From Candidatus Nanopelagicales bacterium (lineage in GTDB: Bacteria; Actinomycetota; Actinomycetes; S36-B12), in NCBI GenBank assembly GCA_018399515.1, contig JAGYOB010000252.1, forward strand, positions 1 through 7,008: 7,008 bases of DNA, given 5' to 3'. Both the position numbers and the translations under genes were made by a program. This document shows positions 1 to 5,647 of the stretch, piece by piece. The stretch's first letter is position 1; each line of letters opens with the position of its first letter. The notes under the pieces are model-generated. The model searched no databases. It was not told the origin of the DNA and was given only the letters and a program-made list of their open reading frames with translations.

Positions 1-841
1 CCAGCAGCCGGCGGATGTCGGCGGCCTCTTCGGGCTCCATGCGCTCGAGCAGATCAGCAGCCTGCTCGGGGGGAAGCTCGGAGATGAGATCGGCGGCATC
101 GTCGGGGTCCATCTCCTCGAGGACATCAGCCGCCCGCTCTGCTTCGAGCATTTGCAGGATCTCGATCTGATCATCCTCAGGAAGTTCCTCGAGCACGTCG
201 GCCAAACGTTCATCGTCCAAGGTGCGCGCCACCTCGACCCGGCGCTTGGAACTCAAATCTTGCAGCGCGTTGGCCAGGTCTGCCGCTCGCAGGTCATCGA
301 GCGCGGCGAGCAGGTTCTCGGCTCCCTGCTCGCTGGTGGGCAGGGTCAACCCACTCACCTGGTCGTAGTCGAGAACGCGGGTGTGGCTGCGCCGACGCAG
401 GCCACCCCGCAGGCGCACCGCCACCTGGGTGATCACCCAGTCACCGGTCGATTCATGTTCGATCGCGACATCCATCACGGTGACCTGGTCATCGGGGGAC
501 TTGCTTCCTGCCAACGACACGGTGGAGTCGATGATGTCGACACGTCGGTCCAGCAGGTCGCCCATCACCAGGGCCTCGCCGGCTCGCTGTTCGAAGCGTC
601 GCAGGTTCACCGCGCCACGAACGACGATCTGGCCGGCATCGATCGCGGTGACCCGTGTCATCGGGACGAAGATCCTGCGGCGCCCGACGACCTCGACGAC
701 GAGCCCGAGGACTCGGGGTGGACGCTGCTCGGCGCGCAGGAGGACGACGATGTCACGCAGTCGGCCCACCTGGTCGGCCTGCGGGTCGAAGACTCCCGCG
801 CCGGCCAGGCGTGCCACGAAGACCCGCGCTGCGCTCGTCAC
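1..841 (-). CDS. PRC-barrel / MgtE N-terminal domain protein (C-terminus beyond window)
   Basis: Reading the minus strand gives an open frame running off the left edge, with 280 residues visible from a GTG start at 841. The N-terminus (ARVFVARLAG, then a GRLRDIVV strand) looks like a PRC-barrel beta domain. A second beta-rich stretch follows (VMDVAIEHE, DWVITQVAVRLRGG, VLDYDQVSGL). From about residue 167 come tandem acidic helical repeats (LADVLEELPEDD, AADVLEEMDPDDAAD, AADLLERMEPEEAAD) typical of the MgtE_N regulatory domain. Actinobacterial proteins of this type (for example Rv1232c) usually continue into CBS domains and often lack the MgtE channel, so a regulatory or Mg-sensing role is inferred, not shown. 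Start is uncertain: an in-frame ATG at 934 would add 31 residues, but that extension resembles no domain and covers the neighbour's promoter. Neither start has a clear Shine-Dalgarno sequence. Confidence 0.85.
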   Translation of the reverse strand, partial: MTSAARVFVARLAGAGVFDPQADQVGRLRDIVVLLRAEQRPPRVLGLVVEVVGRRRIFVPMTRVTAIDAGQIVVRGAVNLRRFEQRAGEALVMGDLLDRRVDIIDSTVSLAGSKSPDDQVTVMDVAIEHESTGDWVITQVAVRLRGGLRRRSHTRVLDYDQVSGLTLPTSEQGAENLLAALDDLRAADLANALQDLSSKRRVEVARTLDDERLADVLEELPEDDQIEILQMLEAERAADVLEEMDPDDAADLISELPPEQAADLLERMEPEEAADIRRLL

Positions 842-919
842 GCGGATGAGGCTAGCCGACTCCGGGGGCCGGAGGGGGCCGGTGCTGATGCGGCGGTCGC
901 GGTCGATCGGGTGGCTCGG

Positions 920-925
920 TAACGT
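920..925 (+). promoter_or_regulatory. Putative -10 element of a leaderless CoA-lyase transcript
   Basis: TAACGT fits the actinobacterial TANNNT -10 pattern and ends 7 bases before the ATG at 933, so transcription would start at or next to the A of the start codon. No Shine-Dalgarno sequence is visible before that ATG, which agrees with a leaderless mRNA. No convincing -35 hexamer is seen about 17 bases upstream. Inference from spacing only. Confidence 0.35.
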
Positions 926-932
926 CTGCGTC

Positions 933-1919
933 ATGGCCCCCACAACAGTGCACCCCGAAGTGCCCCGCGGACATCGTTCCCGTCGCTCCAACCTCGCCGT
1001 TCCCGGCTCCAGTCCCAAGATGCTGGACAAGGCTCGTGGCCTGCCCGCCGACCAGGTGTTCATGGACATCGAGGATGCGGTCGCCCCGCTTGCCAAGCCT
1101 GAGGCACGCAAGAACATCGTGGCCGCGCTCAATGAGGGCGGATACGACGGCAAGGTGCGCGCGGTGCGGGTCAACGACTGGACCACCGAATGGACGTATG
1201 CCGATGTTATCGAGGTCGTCGAAGGCGCCGGCCCGAATCTGGACTGCATCATGCTGCCGAAGGTGCAGACAGCCGATCAGGTCGTTGCGCTCGACCTGCT
1301 GCTTACCCAGATCGAGAAGGCCAATGGTTTCGAAGTCGGTCGCATCGGCATCGAAGCGCAGATCGAGAACGCTCTCGGCCTGATCAACGTCGATGCGATC
1401 GCAACGGCGAGTCCGCGCGTGGAGACGATCATCTTCGGGCCGGCCGATTTCATGGCCAGCATCAACATGAAGTCCCTGATCGTCGGTGAGAATCCTCCCG
1501 GGTATGACACCGGCGATGCTTACCACTACATCCTGATGCGCATCCTGATGGCAGCGCGTGCACATGACCTCCAGGCCATTGATGGCCCCTATTTGCAGAT
1601 CAAGGACGTCGAGGGCTACACGCGCGTGGCCGGTCGCAGCGCGGCGCTGGGGTTCGATGGCAAGTGGGTGCTGCACCCGGGTCAGGTGGATGCGGCCAAC
1701 GAGGTCTACAGTCCGAAGCAAGAGGATTACGACCATGCGGAGTTGATCCTCGACGCCTATGATTACTACACATCGGCTGCCGGTGGCGCGAAGGGTGCGG
1801 TCATGCTCGGCGACGAGATGATCGACGAGGCCAGTCGCAAGATGGCGCTGGTGATCGCGGCGAAGGGTCGGGCTGCGGGGATGCAGCGTACGCAGACCTT
1901 CACCGCACCTGAGGCCTGA
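933..1919 (+). CDS. CoA-ester lyase, HpcH/HpaI aldolase family (citrate lyase beta / malyl-CoA lyase-like)
   Basis: A 328-residue TIM-barrel lyase expected to cleave or form a C-C bond in a beta-hydroxyacyl-CoA (malyl-, citramalyl- or beta-methylmalyl-CoA type) with Mg2+. Visible landmarks: first strand SNLAVPGSSPKM (residues 19-30), MDIEDAV (44-50), active-site RVN (Arg79), MLPKV (107-111), the metal-ligand glutamate in QIEN (Glu145) and the metal-ligand aspartate in FGPADF (Asp172). The 27-residue Glu-Asp spacing matches malyl-CoA lyases. The C-terminal lid has WVLHPGQ (245-251) and EMIDEA with Asp298, where malyl-CoA lyases place the acid contributed by the neighbouring subunit. The length fits malyl-CoA lyases better than short CitE-like proteins of about 270 residues. 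The ATG at 933 is the first Met before the conserved strand; an upstream open frame in the same phase is antisense to the previous gene. The exact substrate cannot be read from sequence. Confidence 0.9.
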   Translation: MAPTTVHPEVPRGHRSRRSNLAVPGSSPKMLDKARGLPADQVFMDIEDAVAPLAKPEARKNIVAALNEGGYDGKVRAVRVNDWTTEWTYADVIEVVEGAGPNLDCIMLPKVQTADQVVALDLLLTQIEKANGFEVGRIGIEAQIENALGLINVDAIATASPRVETIIFGPADFMASINMKSLIVGENPPGYDTGDAYHYILMRILMAARAHDLQAIDGPYLQIKDVEGYTRVAGRSAALGFDGKWVLHPGQVDAANEVYSPKQEDYDHAELILDAYDYYTSAAGGAKGAVMLGDEMIDEASRKMALVIAAKGRAAGMQRTQTFTAPEA

Positions 1920-1947
1920 TCTGTCCGAGGCGCCGAAACACCGCACC

Positions 1948-1953
1948 GAAGGG
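1948..1953 (+). promoter_or_regulatory. Ribosome binding site of the J-domain gene
   Basis: GAAGGG lies 10 bases before the ATG at 1964 and is the only purine-rich candidate in the 44-base gap after the CoA lyase stop. It supports the 1964 start over the in-frame ATG at 1991, where a GGGG run abuts the start codon with no usable spacing. Confidence 0.4.
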
Positions 1954-1963
1954 TCACGACACA

Positions 1964-2629
1964 ATGTCGCACCGGGACCTGCGATCGGGGATGTCGCGCG
2001 CGCAAGCCACCGCGTTGCTGGGTCTACCCGGCGATGCCGACGCCGAACAGGTCCGAAGGGCATGGCGGGCATGGGCCCGCCTCGCCCATCCTGATCACGG
2101 TGGCGATCGGGAGTTCTTCGACCGGTTGCGGCTGGCCAGGGATGTCTTGCTCGACACCGTCGACAGTGGGTCGGTGATACCGGATGTGCGTACAGGTCCT
2201 GAACCGGATGCGCCGGCTGCCCGACCGGCGTGGTCGCAGGTGCTTCGCCGCCCGCGACCAGCCGAACTCGTGTTCCTCGGACTCCTGGCCGTTGTCTCGG
2301 TCGCGCTGGCCGCGATCGTCAGTGTGGTGGGACAAGGCGACGATCTGTTGACACTGGCGGTGGCAGTCAGCCCGGCGGCGGTGGCGGCTGCAGGTTGGGC
2401 GCACATCGCTGTGTCGCGAATACTCACGCACGGTGCCGACGTCGGCCATCGCATCACGGCACTGACGGTGGCGTGGGTTCCGATCACGGCGGCGCAGGTG
2501 CTCCTCGCCGGGATTCTGGGTGTGAGTCTGGTTCCGGTCCTGCCGGTGCTGGTGCTGCCGTTCGTGGTGGTGGTCGCCGCGGTCAATCCCGGAGCGGGGT
2601 TTGCGCCCCGCGCGAATCGCCGCGGCTGA
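1964..2629 (+). CDS. J-domain (DnaJ-like) membrane protein with four predicted TM helices
   Basis: A 221-residue protein with an N-terminal J domain: LLGLPGDADAEQVRRAWRAWARLAHPDHGGD covers helices I-II and the diagnostic HPD motif at residues 42-44, followed by helix III (FFDRLRLARDVLL, 51-63). HPD is what stimulates Hsp70 (DnaK) ATPase in this family. There is no Gly/Phe region, zinc finger or substrate-binding C-terminal domain, so it is a class C (type III) J protein. A Pro/Ala-rich linker (72-90) leads to hydrophobic segments near 102-123, 128-154, 165-187 and 188-207. The J domain probably faces the cytoplasm and recruits DnaK to the membrane; that is inference. It lies 44 bases after the CoA lyase on the same strand and may be co-transcribed. 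Its last 47 bases overlap the convergent SDR gene. The client is unknown. Confidence 0.82.
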   Translation: MSHRDLRSGMSRAQATALLGLPGDADAEQVRRAWRAWARLAHPDHGGDREFFDRLRLARDVLLDTVDSGSVIPDVRTGPEPDAPAARPAWSQVLRRPRPAELVFLGLLAVVSVALAAIVSVVGQGDDLLTLAVAVSPAAVAAAGWAHIAVSRILTHGADVGHRITALTVAWVPITAAQVLLAGILGVSLVPVLPVLVLPFVVVVAAVNPGAGFAPRANRRG

Positions 2630-3482
2630 GTAGCCGGTTGATGACGCGATCTTGAACGCGCTGCGGCAAGGTCGCCACTGTCGCGAGAATGTGTGCGCCG
2701 CCTCCACCGAGATAGCGCCGTTTCGGTGAGTCTGTCGCCAGCGCACGGGCGACGATCTCAGCCACGTATTCGGGTTGCATGCGTCGATGTCCGGTTGCCT
2801 TCGTTGCCAAGTCCGCGAACTCTGCCGTCACGGCAGCCTGTTGGGGGTAGAGCGGATTAGGCGCACTGTCGTCTCCTGCGGATGAGGTGAGCGGTGTGGC
2901 GATTCCACCGAGTTCGATCAATGTCACCTTCACTCCGAGTGGCTCGATTTCGCGACGCAGCGTGATCGCCCATGATTCGAGTGCTGCTTTCGACGGTGCG
3001 TAGCCTGCATTGAAGGGCAGCACGATCCGGGCCATGAGAGCGGAGTTGACGACGATGGTGCTGCGATCAGCGCGAGCCATGGGTAAGAAGCCCTTGATGA
3101 AGCGAACCGCGCCGAAGTAGTTGACCGCCATCACGGCTTCCAGGGAGCTCATGGGGCAACCCTCGGCTGATTTATCGGCGCTGCGTCCTTCCATGCCGGC
3201 ATTGCTGAACACTCCCCGCAGGATCCCACCGTCGGTGCGCAGGCTCTCGACATGGGCGACTACGGATGCGATGTCGGCATCGCTGGTGACGTCGAAGTGA
3301 AACGGTACGAGATTCGCACCGGCATCGCTACGCAGGCGGTCGGCCTGCTCGTCGCTGCGGACACCAGCGATGACGGTGTAACCGATATCAGCGAGATGGC
3401 GCGCGGTCGCGAATCCGATACCGCTACCGGCTCCGCTGATCACGACGATGGACTGGGAACTGACCGGGATCCGCGTGGGCAT
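2583..3482 (-). CDS. Short-chain dehydrogenase/reductase (classical SDR)
   Basis: A 299-residue Rossmann-fold oxidoreductase using NAD(P)(H). With the start at 3482 the classical SDR landmarks are: cofactor loop GAGSGIG (17-23), Asp64 in the FDV strand end, SNAG (93-96, a variant of NNAG), Asn121, catalytic Ser147, and Tyr161 with Lys165 in YAPSK. VRSDEQADRL after the second strand carries Arg42, which can favour NADP over NAD. The C-terminal region past 200 resembles 17-beta-hydroxysteroid or retinol dehydrogenase-like SDRs, but the substrate is not determinable. Start choice: the frame is open to an ATG at 3584, but the extra 34 residues are Arg-rich and unlike the family, while MPTRIPVSSQSIVVISG is a normal SDR N-terminus. 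No clear Shine-Dalgarno is seen. It is divergent from the acyl-CoA dehydrogenase, which hints at a lipid or acyl-CoA context. Confidence 0.9.
   Translation of the reverse strand: MPTRIPVSSQSIVVISGAGSGIGFATARHLADIGYTVIAGVRSDEQADRLRSDAGANLVPFHFDVTSDADIASVVAHVESLRTDGGILRGVFSNAGMEGRSADKSAEGCPMSSLEAVMAVNYFGAVRFIKGFLPMARADRSTIVVNSALMARIVLPFNAGYAPSKAALESWAITLRREIEPLGVKVTLIELGGIATPLTSSAGDDSAPNPLYPQQAAVTAEFADLATKATGHRRMQPEYVAEIVARALATDSPKRRYLGGGGAHILATVATLPQRVQDRVINRLLSRGDSRGAQTPLRD
2594..2611. terminator. Possible bidirectional hairpin in the convergent overlap
   Basis: GCGGGG and CCCCGC pair perfectly around a 6-base loop (TTTGCG), inside the overlap between the 3' ends of the J-domain and SDR genes. 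A second small stem (CGGCT/AGCCG, 2623-2636) follows and holds the J-gene stop codon. Neither has a U-tract, so intrinsic termination is uncertain; GC-rich coding DNA forms such stems by chance. Confidence 0.25.
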
Positions 3483-3640
3483 CACGACAGCATGTCGCGC
3501 CACGTCGCACGAGGCAATCCACGCCCGTACCCTTCGCCGTGCGAATCGGTGAACGTCCGTTAGCATCGGAGGCGACCACGCCACCCGGGCGCGCGGCCAC
3601 CGAAGAGGGGTCGACGTCCCCGAACCAGCCGGAGATCACC
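3483..3640. promoter_or_regulatory. Divergent intergenic region between SDR and acyl-CoA dehydrogenase
   Basis: At 158 bases this is the longest gap in the window, and it must hold promoters for both flanking genes. On the plus strand TAGCAT at 3561-3566 is a fair TANNNT -10 candidate, giving a leader of about 70 bases for the dehydrogenase, but no good -35 element sits at proper spacing. I found no strong inverted repeat for a TetR-type operator. The open frames crossing the region on both strands look like N-terminal over-extensions. Confidence 0.4.
3631..3634 (+). promoter_or_regulatory. Ribosome binding site of the acyl-CoA dehydrogenase
   Basis: GGAG ends 6 bases before the ATG at 3641. 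This fixes the start there rather than at the in-frame ATG at 3539, whose extra 34 residues resemble no dehydrogenase N-terminus. Confidence 0.7.
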
Positions 3641-4846
3641 ATGGCCCGCCTTGCTCAGACCGAAGGTCTCACCGACGTCCAGACCGAGATCATCGCCGCA
3701 GTCCGCGACTTCGTCGATAACGAGATCCTGCCGAATGCGACGTTCCTCGAGCACAAGGACGAATACCCCGCCGACATCGTCGAGGGTCTCAAGGACCTCG
3801 GCGTCTTCGGTTTGATGATCCCGGAGGAGTACGGCGGTCTGGGTGAGTCCCTGCTGACCTATGCCCTCGTCGTCGAGGAGATCGCCCGAGGTTGGATGAG
3901 CGTGTCCGGAGTGATCAACACTCATTTCATCGTCGCGTGGATGGTGATGCAGCACGGCACCGAAGAGCAGAAGGCGTACTACCTGCCCAAGATGGCGACC
4001 GGCGAAATCCGCGGTGCCTTCTCGATGAGTGAGCCCGGATGCGGATCTGATGTGGCGGCCATTCAGAGCAAGGCCGTACGCGAGGGCGACGAGTACGTCC
4101 TCACCGGGCAGAAGATGTGGCTGACCAACGGTGGCTCGTCAACCCTGGTCGCGGTGCTCGTGCGAACCGATGGTGATGCCCCTGAAGGCGCGAGCGTTTA
4201 CAAGCGGATGTCGGCGTTCCTCATCGAGAAGCCGGCCGGATTCGGCGAGGTGCTACCCGGCCTGACGATCCCGGGCAAGATCGAGAAGATGGGTTACAAG
4301 GGCGTCGACACCACCGAGTTGATCATGGACGGTTTGCGGCTTCCGGCAGACACGATCCTCGGTGGCGAGCCGGGCAAGGGCTTCTATCAGATGATGGATG
4401 GGGTCGAGGTCGGGCGCGTCAATGTCGCCGCCCGCGCCTGCGGCCTCGCCACCCGTGCCTTCGAGCTCGGTGTGGAATACGCCCAGCAGCGCGTGACCTT
4501 CGGCAAGCCGATCGCTGAGCATCAGGCTGTGGCGTTCCGTCTCGCCGAGATGGCGACCAAGGTCGAAGCAGCCCACCAGATGATGGTGATGTCGGCGCGC
4601 AAGAAGGACTCCGGCGACCGCAACGACCTGGAATCGGGCATGGCCAAGATGCTCGCCAGCGAGTACTGCAAAGAGGTCGTGGAGGATTCCTTCCGCATCC
4701 ACGGTGGCTACGGCTACTCCAAGGAGTACGAGATCGAGCGGCTGTACCGCGAGGCTCCGATGCTGATGATCGGCGAGGGAACCGCGGACATTCAGAAGAT
4801 GGTCATCGCTCGAAGGCTGCTCGAGGAATACAAGACCCGCTCGTAG
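3641..4846 (+). CDS. Acyl-CoA dehydrogenase
   Basis: A 401-residue FAD-dependent acyl-CoA dehydrogenase, the usual length for the family, catalysing alpha,beta-desaturation of an acyl-CoA with electrons passed to ETF. Domains in order: N-terminal helical domain (about 10-120, with IPEEYGG at 60-66), the middle beta domain with the substrate/FAD motif FSMSEPGCGSD (127-137) and WLTNGG (160-165), then the C-terminal helical domain with the FAD-contacting RIHGGYGYSKEYEIERLYREA segment starting at 352. The catalytic base is most likely Glu379 in GEGTADIQ, the position used by short- and medium-chain enzymes. Small departures from family signatures are Cys134 where Gly, Ser, Ala or Asn is usual, and Arg352 where an acidic residue or Gln is usual. 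The gene has its own Shine-Dalgarno sequence and stands alone on its strand. Nearby CoA lyase and SDR genes suggest acyl-CoA catabolism. Chain length and branching are not resolvable by eye. Confidence 0.94.
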   Translation: MARLAQTEGLTDVQTEIIAAVRDFVDNEILPNATFLEHKDEYPADIVEGLKDLGVFGLMIPEEYGGLGESLLTYALVVEEIARGWMSVSGVINTHFIVAWMVMQHGTEEQKAYYLPKMATGEIRGAFSMSEPGCGSDVAAIQSKAVREGDEYVLTGQKMWLTNGGSSTLVAVLVRTDGDAPEGASVYKRMSAFLIEKPAGFGEVLPGLTIPGKIEKMGYKGVDTTELIMDGLRLPADTILGGEPGKGFYQMMDGVEVGRVNVAARACGLATRAFELGVEYAQQRVTFGKPIAEHQAVAFRLAEMATKVEAAHQMMVMSARKKDSGDRNDLESGMAKMLASEYCKEVVEDSFRIHGGYGYSKEYEIERLYREAPMLMIGEGTADIQKMVIARRLLEEYKTRS

Positions 4847-4847
4847 G

Positions 4848-4863
4848 AGTGCTGGTCGGCGCT
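4848..4863. terminator. Small stem in the 19-base convergent gap
   Basis: AGTGC and GCGCT form a 5-pair stem (one G-T wobble) around the loop TGGTCG. It nearly fills the gap between the acyl-CoA dehydrogenase stop and the Pr6Pr stop, and being near-symmetric it could serve both directions. It has no U-tract and is too weak to call firmly. Confidence 0.15.
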
Positions 4864-4865
4864 GA

Positions 4866-5570
4866 TCAGTTGCGTCGAGTCAGTCTCGTGATCGCCTTGT
4901 CCACGCCCCACAGGATGAGCAGAATCACCAGGGCGAACACGACGATGCCGAGCACGTTGATGAGCACGGTGCCGTATCCGTAGCGCACCACATCGAGGAA
5001 CGGGTACGGATAGGCGCCGATGATCGCTCCGCGAATCAGGGCGTACACCAGCCAGCCGATCGGTAGGGCGAACGCCCAGGCGATGGTGCGCAGGTTGATC
5101 CAGCCGCGTGGACCGACAAGCAACCACACCACCACCGTGACGATCGGGGTGATCTGGTGTTCCAGGGAATTCGCGAGCACCTGCCAACCGACGTTCGTGG
5201 CGTCGCCGGCGAGCACCAGGTTGTAGACGACACCGGTGACGGTGATCATCAATACGGTGTCCAGCCGCAGCACGCGAAACACCTTGCCGTCGCGTGATGG
5301 GTTGAGGAACAACATCGTGAGGATGACCGCGACGAGGATGTTGGACAAGATCGTGAAGTAGGTGAAGTAGTCGAAGATCCGACCCAGAGCCCCCTGGTCG
5401 TTATTGCCCAGTTGGGAGGCGACCGTGTTGGTGGAGGGATAGACACCGAACGCCGAGAGGATGAACTGCAGACCGCAGCCGGCCCAGGCCACGGCGGCAT
5501 TGATGCCATAGAGCGGCCGGGCCCAGGGGGAGACGCCTCGGTGAGTCGTGGAGTGTGCGGTTGTGGTCAT
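4866..5570 (-). CDS. Pr6Pr family six-TM membrane protein
   Basis: A 234-residue polytopic membrane protein with six hydrophobic segments near residues 20-42, 68-89, 101-120, 132-152, 161-180 and 202-221, and a basic C-terminal end (TRLTRRN). The segment FDYFTYFTILSNILVA (66-81) and LEHQITPIV (136-144) are typical of the prokaryotic Pr6Pr family, which has been related to the eukaryotic FAR-17a/AIG1 family. In AIG1 and ADTRP a conserved membrane Thr and His hydrolyse fatty-acid esters of hydroxy fatty acids; Thr70 or Thr73 and His138 are the corresponding-looking residues here. That equivalence is my inference, and no biochemical role is established for Pr6Pr. There is no Shine-Dalgarno sequence before the ATG at 5570, but a -10-like hexamer lies 8 bases upstream. 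The gene is convergent with the acyl-CoA dehydrogenase and divergent from the Nudix gene. Confidence 0.85.
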   Translation of the reverse strand: MTTTAHSTTHRGVSPWARPLYGINAAVAWAGCGLQFILSAFGVYPSTNTVASQLGNNDQGALGRIFDYFTYFTILSNILVAVILTMLFLNPSRDGKVFRVLRLDTVLMITVTGVVYNLVLAGDATNVGWQVLANSLEHQITPIVTVVVWLLVGPRGWINLRTIAWAFALPIGWLVYALIRGAIIGAYPYPFLDVVRYGYGTVLINVLGIVVFALVILLILWGVDKAITRLTRRN

Positions 5571-5579
5571 GACCGGTCA
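5565..5579. promoter_or_regulatory. Operator-like triple half-site at the Pr6Pr start
   Basis: GGTCATGACCGGTCA consists of three abutting 5-base half-sites, GGTCA, TGACC, GGTCA. It therefore contains two overlapping perfect 10-base palindromes, 5565-5574 and 5570-5579. It spans the Pr6Pr start codon and the space between it and the -10-like hexamer, where a bound repressor would block initiation. No regulator gene is adjacent, so this is inferred from symmetry and position only. Confidence 0.35.
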
Positions 5580-5584
5580 GGCTA
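5579..5584 (-). promoter_or_regulatory. Putative -10 element of a leaderless Pr6Pr transcript
   Basis: On the minus strand the hexamer is TAGCCT (TANNNT), ending 8 bases before the ATG at 5570. With no Shine-Dalgarno sequence present, this spacing suggests transcription starting at or near the start codon. The -35 region is not recognisable. Confidence 0.3.
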
Positions 5585-5647
5585 CGCCCGGGGCGCTGCG
5601 AAAGGATGCCGATCGCGCATTCACGGCCGGGTGGGACAGTAGTCCTC

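Noticed and set aside
152..922. 256-residue plus-strand open frame
   Set aside because: It is the exact codon-aligned antisense of the minus-strand MgtE_N gene; its His/Asp/Gln-rich composition is a shadow of that gene and shows no known domain.
381..932. In-frame upstream extension of the CoA lyase frame (open from 381)
   Set aside because: It is antisense to the PRC-barrel/MgtE_N gene and encodes an Arg-rich, domain-free sequence. The conserved lyase sequence begins just after 933.
852..2072. 406-residue minus-strand open frame opposite the CoA lyase
   Set aside because: It is antisense to an enzyme with all catalytic motifs and spans a gene boundary. Long antisense frames are expected in GC-rich DNA, and it has His/Arg-rich composition without a recognisable domain.
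2024..2746. 240-residue minus-strand open frame opposite the J-domain gene
   Set aside because: It is a His/Arg-rich shadow of the J-domain gene and runs into the SDR coding region in another frame. The plus frame has HPD and membrane helices.
3483..3584. 34-residue N-terminal extension of the SDR to ATG 3584
   Set aside because: It is Arg-rich, unlike SDR N-termini, would consume most of the divergent promoter region, and contains the opposing -10 candidate.
3539..3640. 34-residue N-terminal extension of the acyl-CoA dehydrogenase
   Set aside because: GGAG six bases before ATG 3641 and the normal family N-terminus point to 3641.
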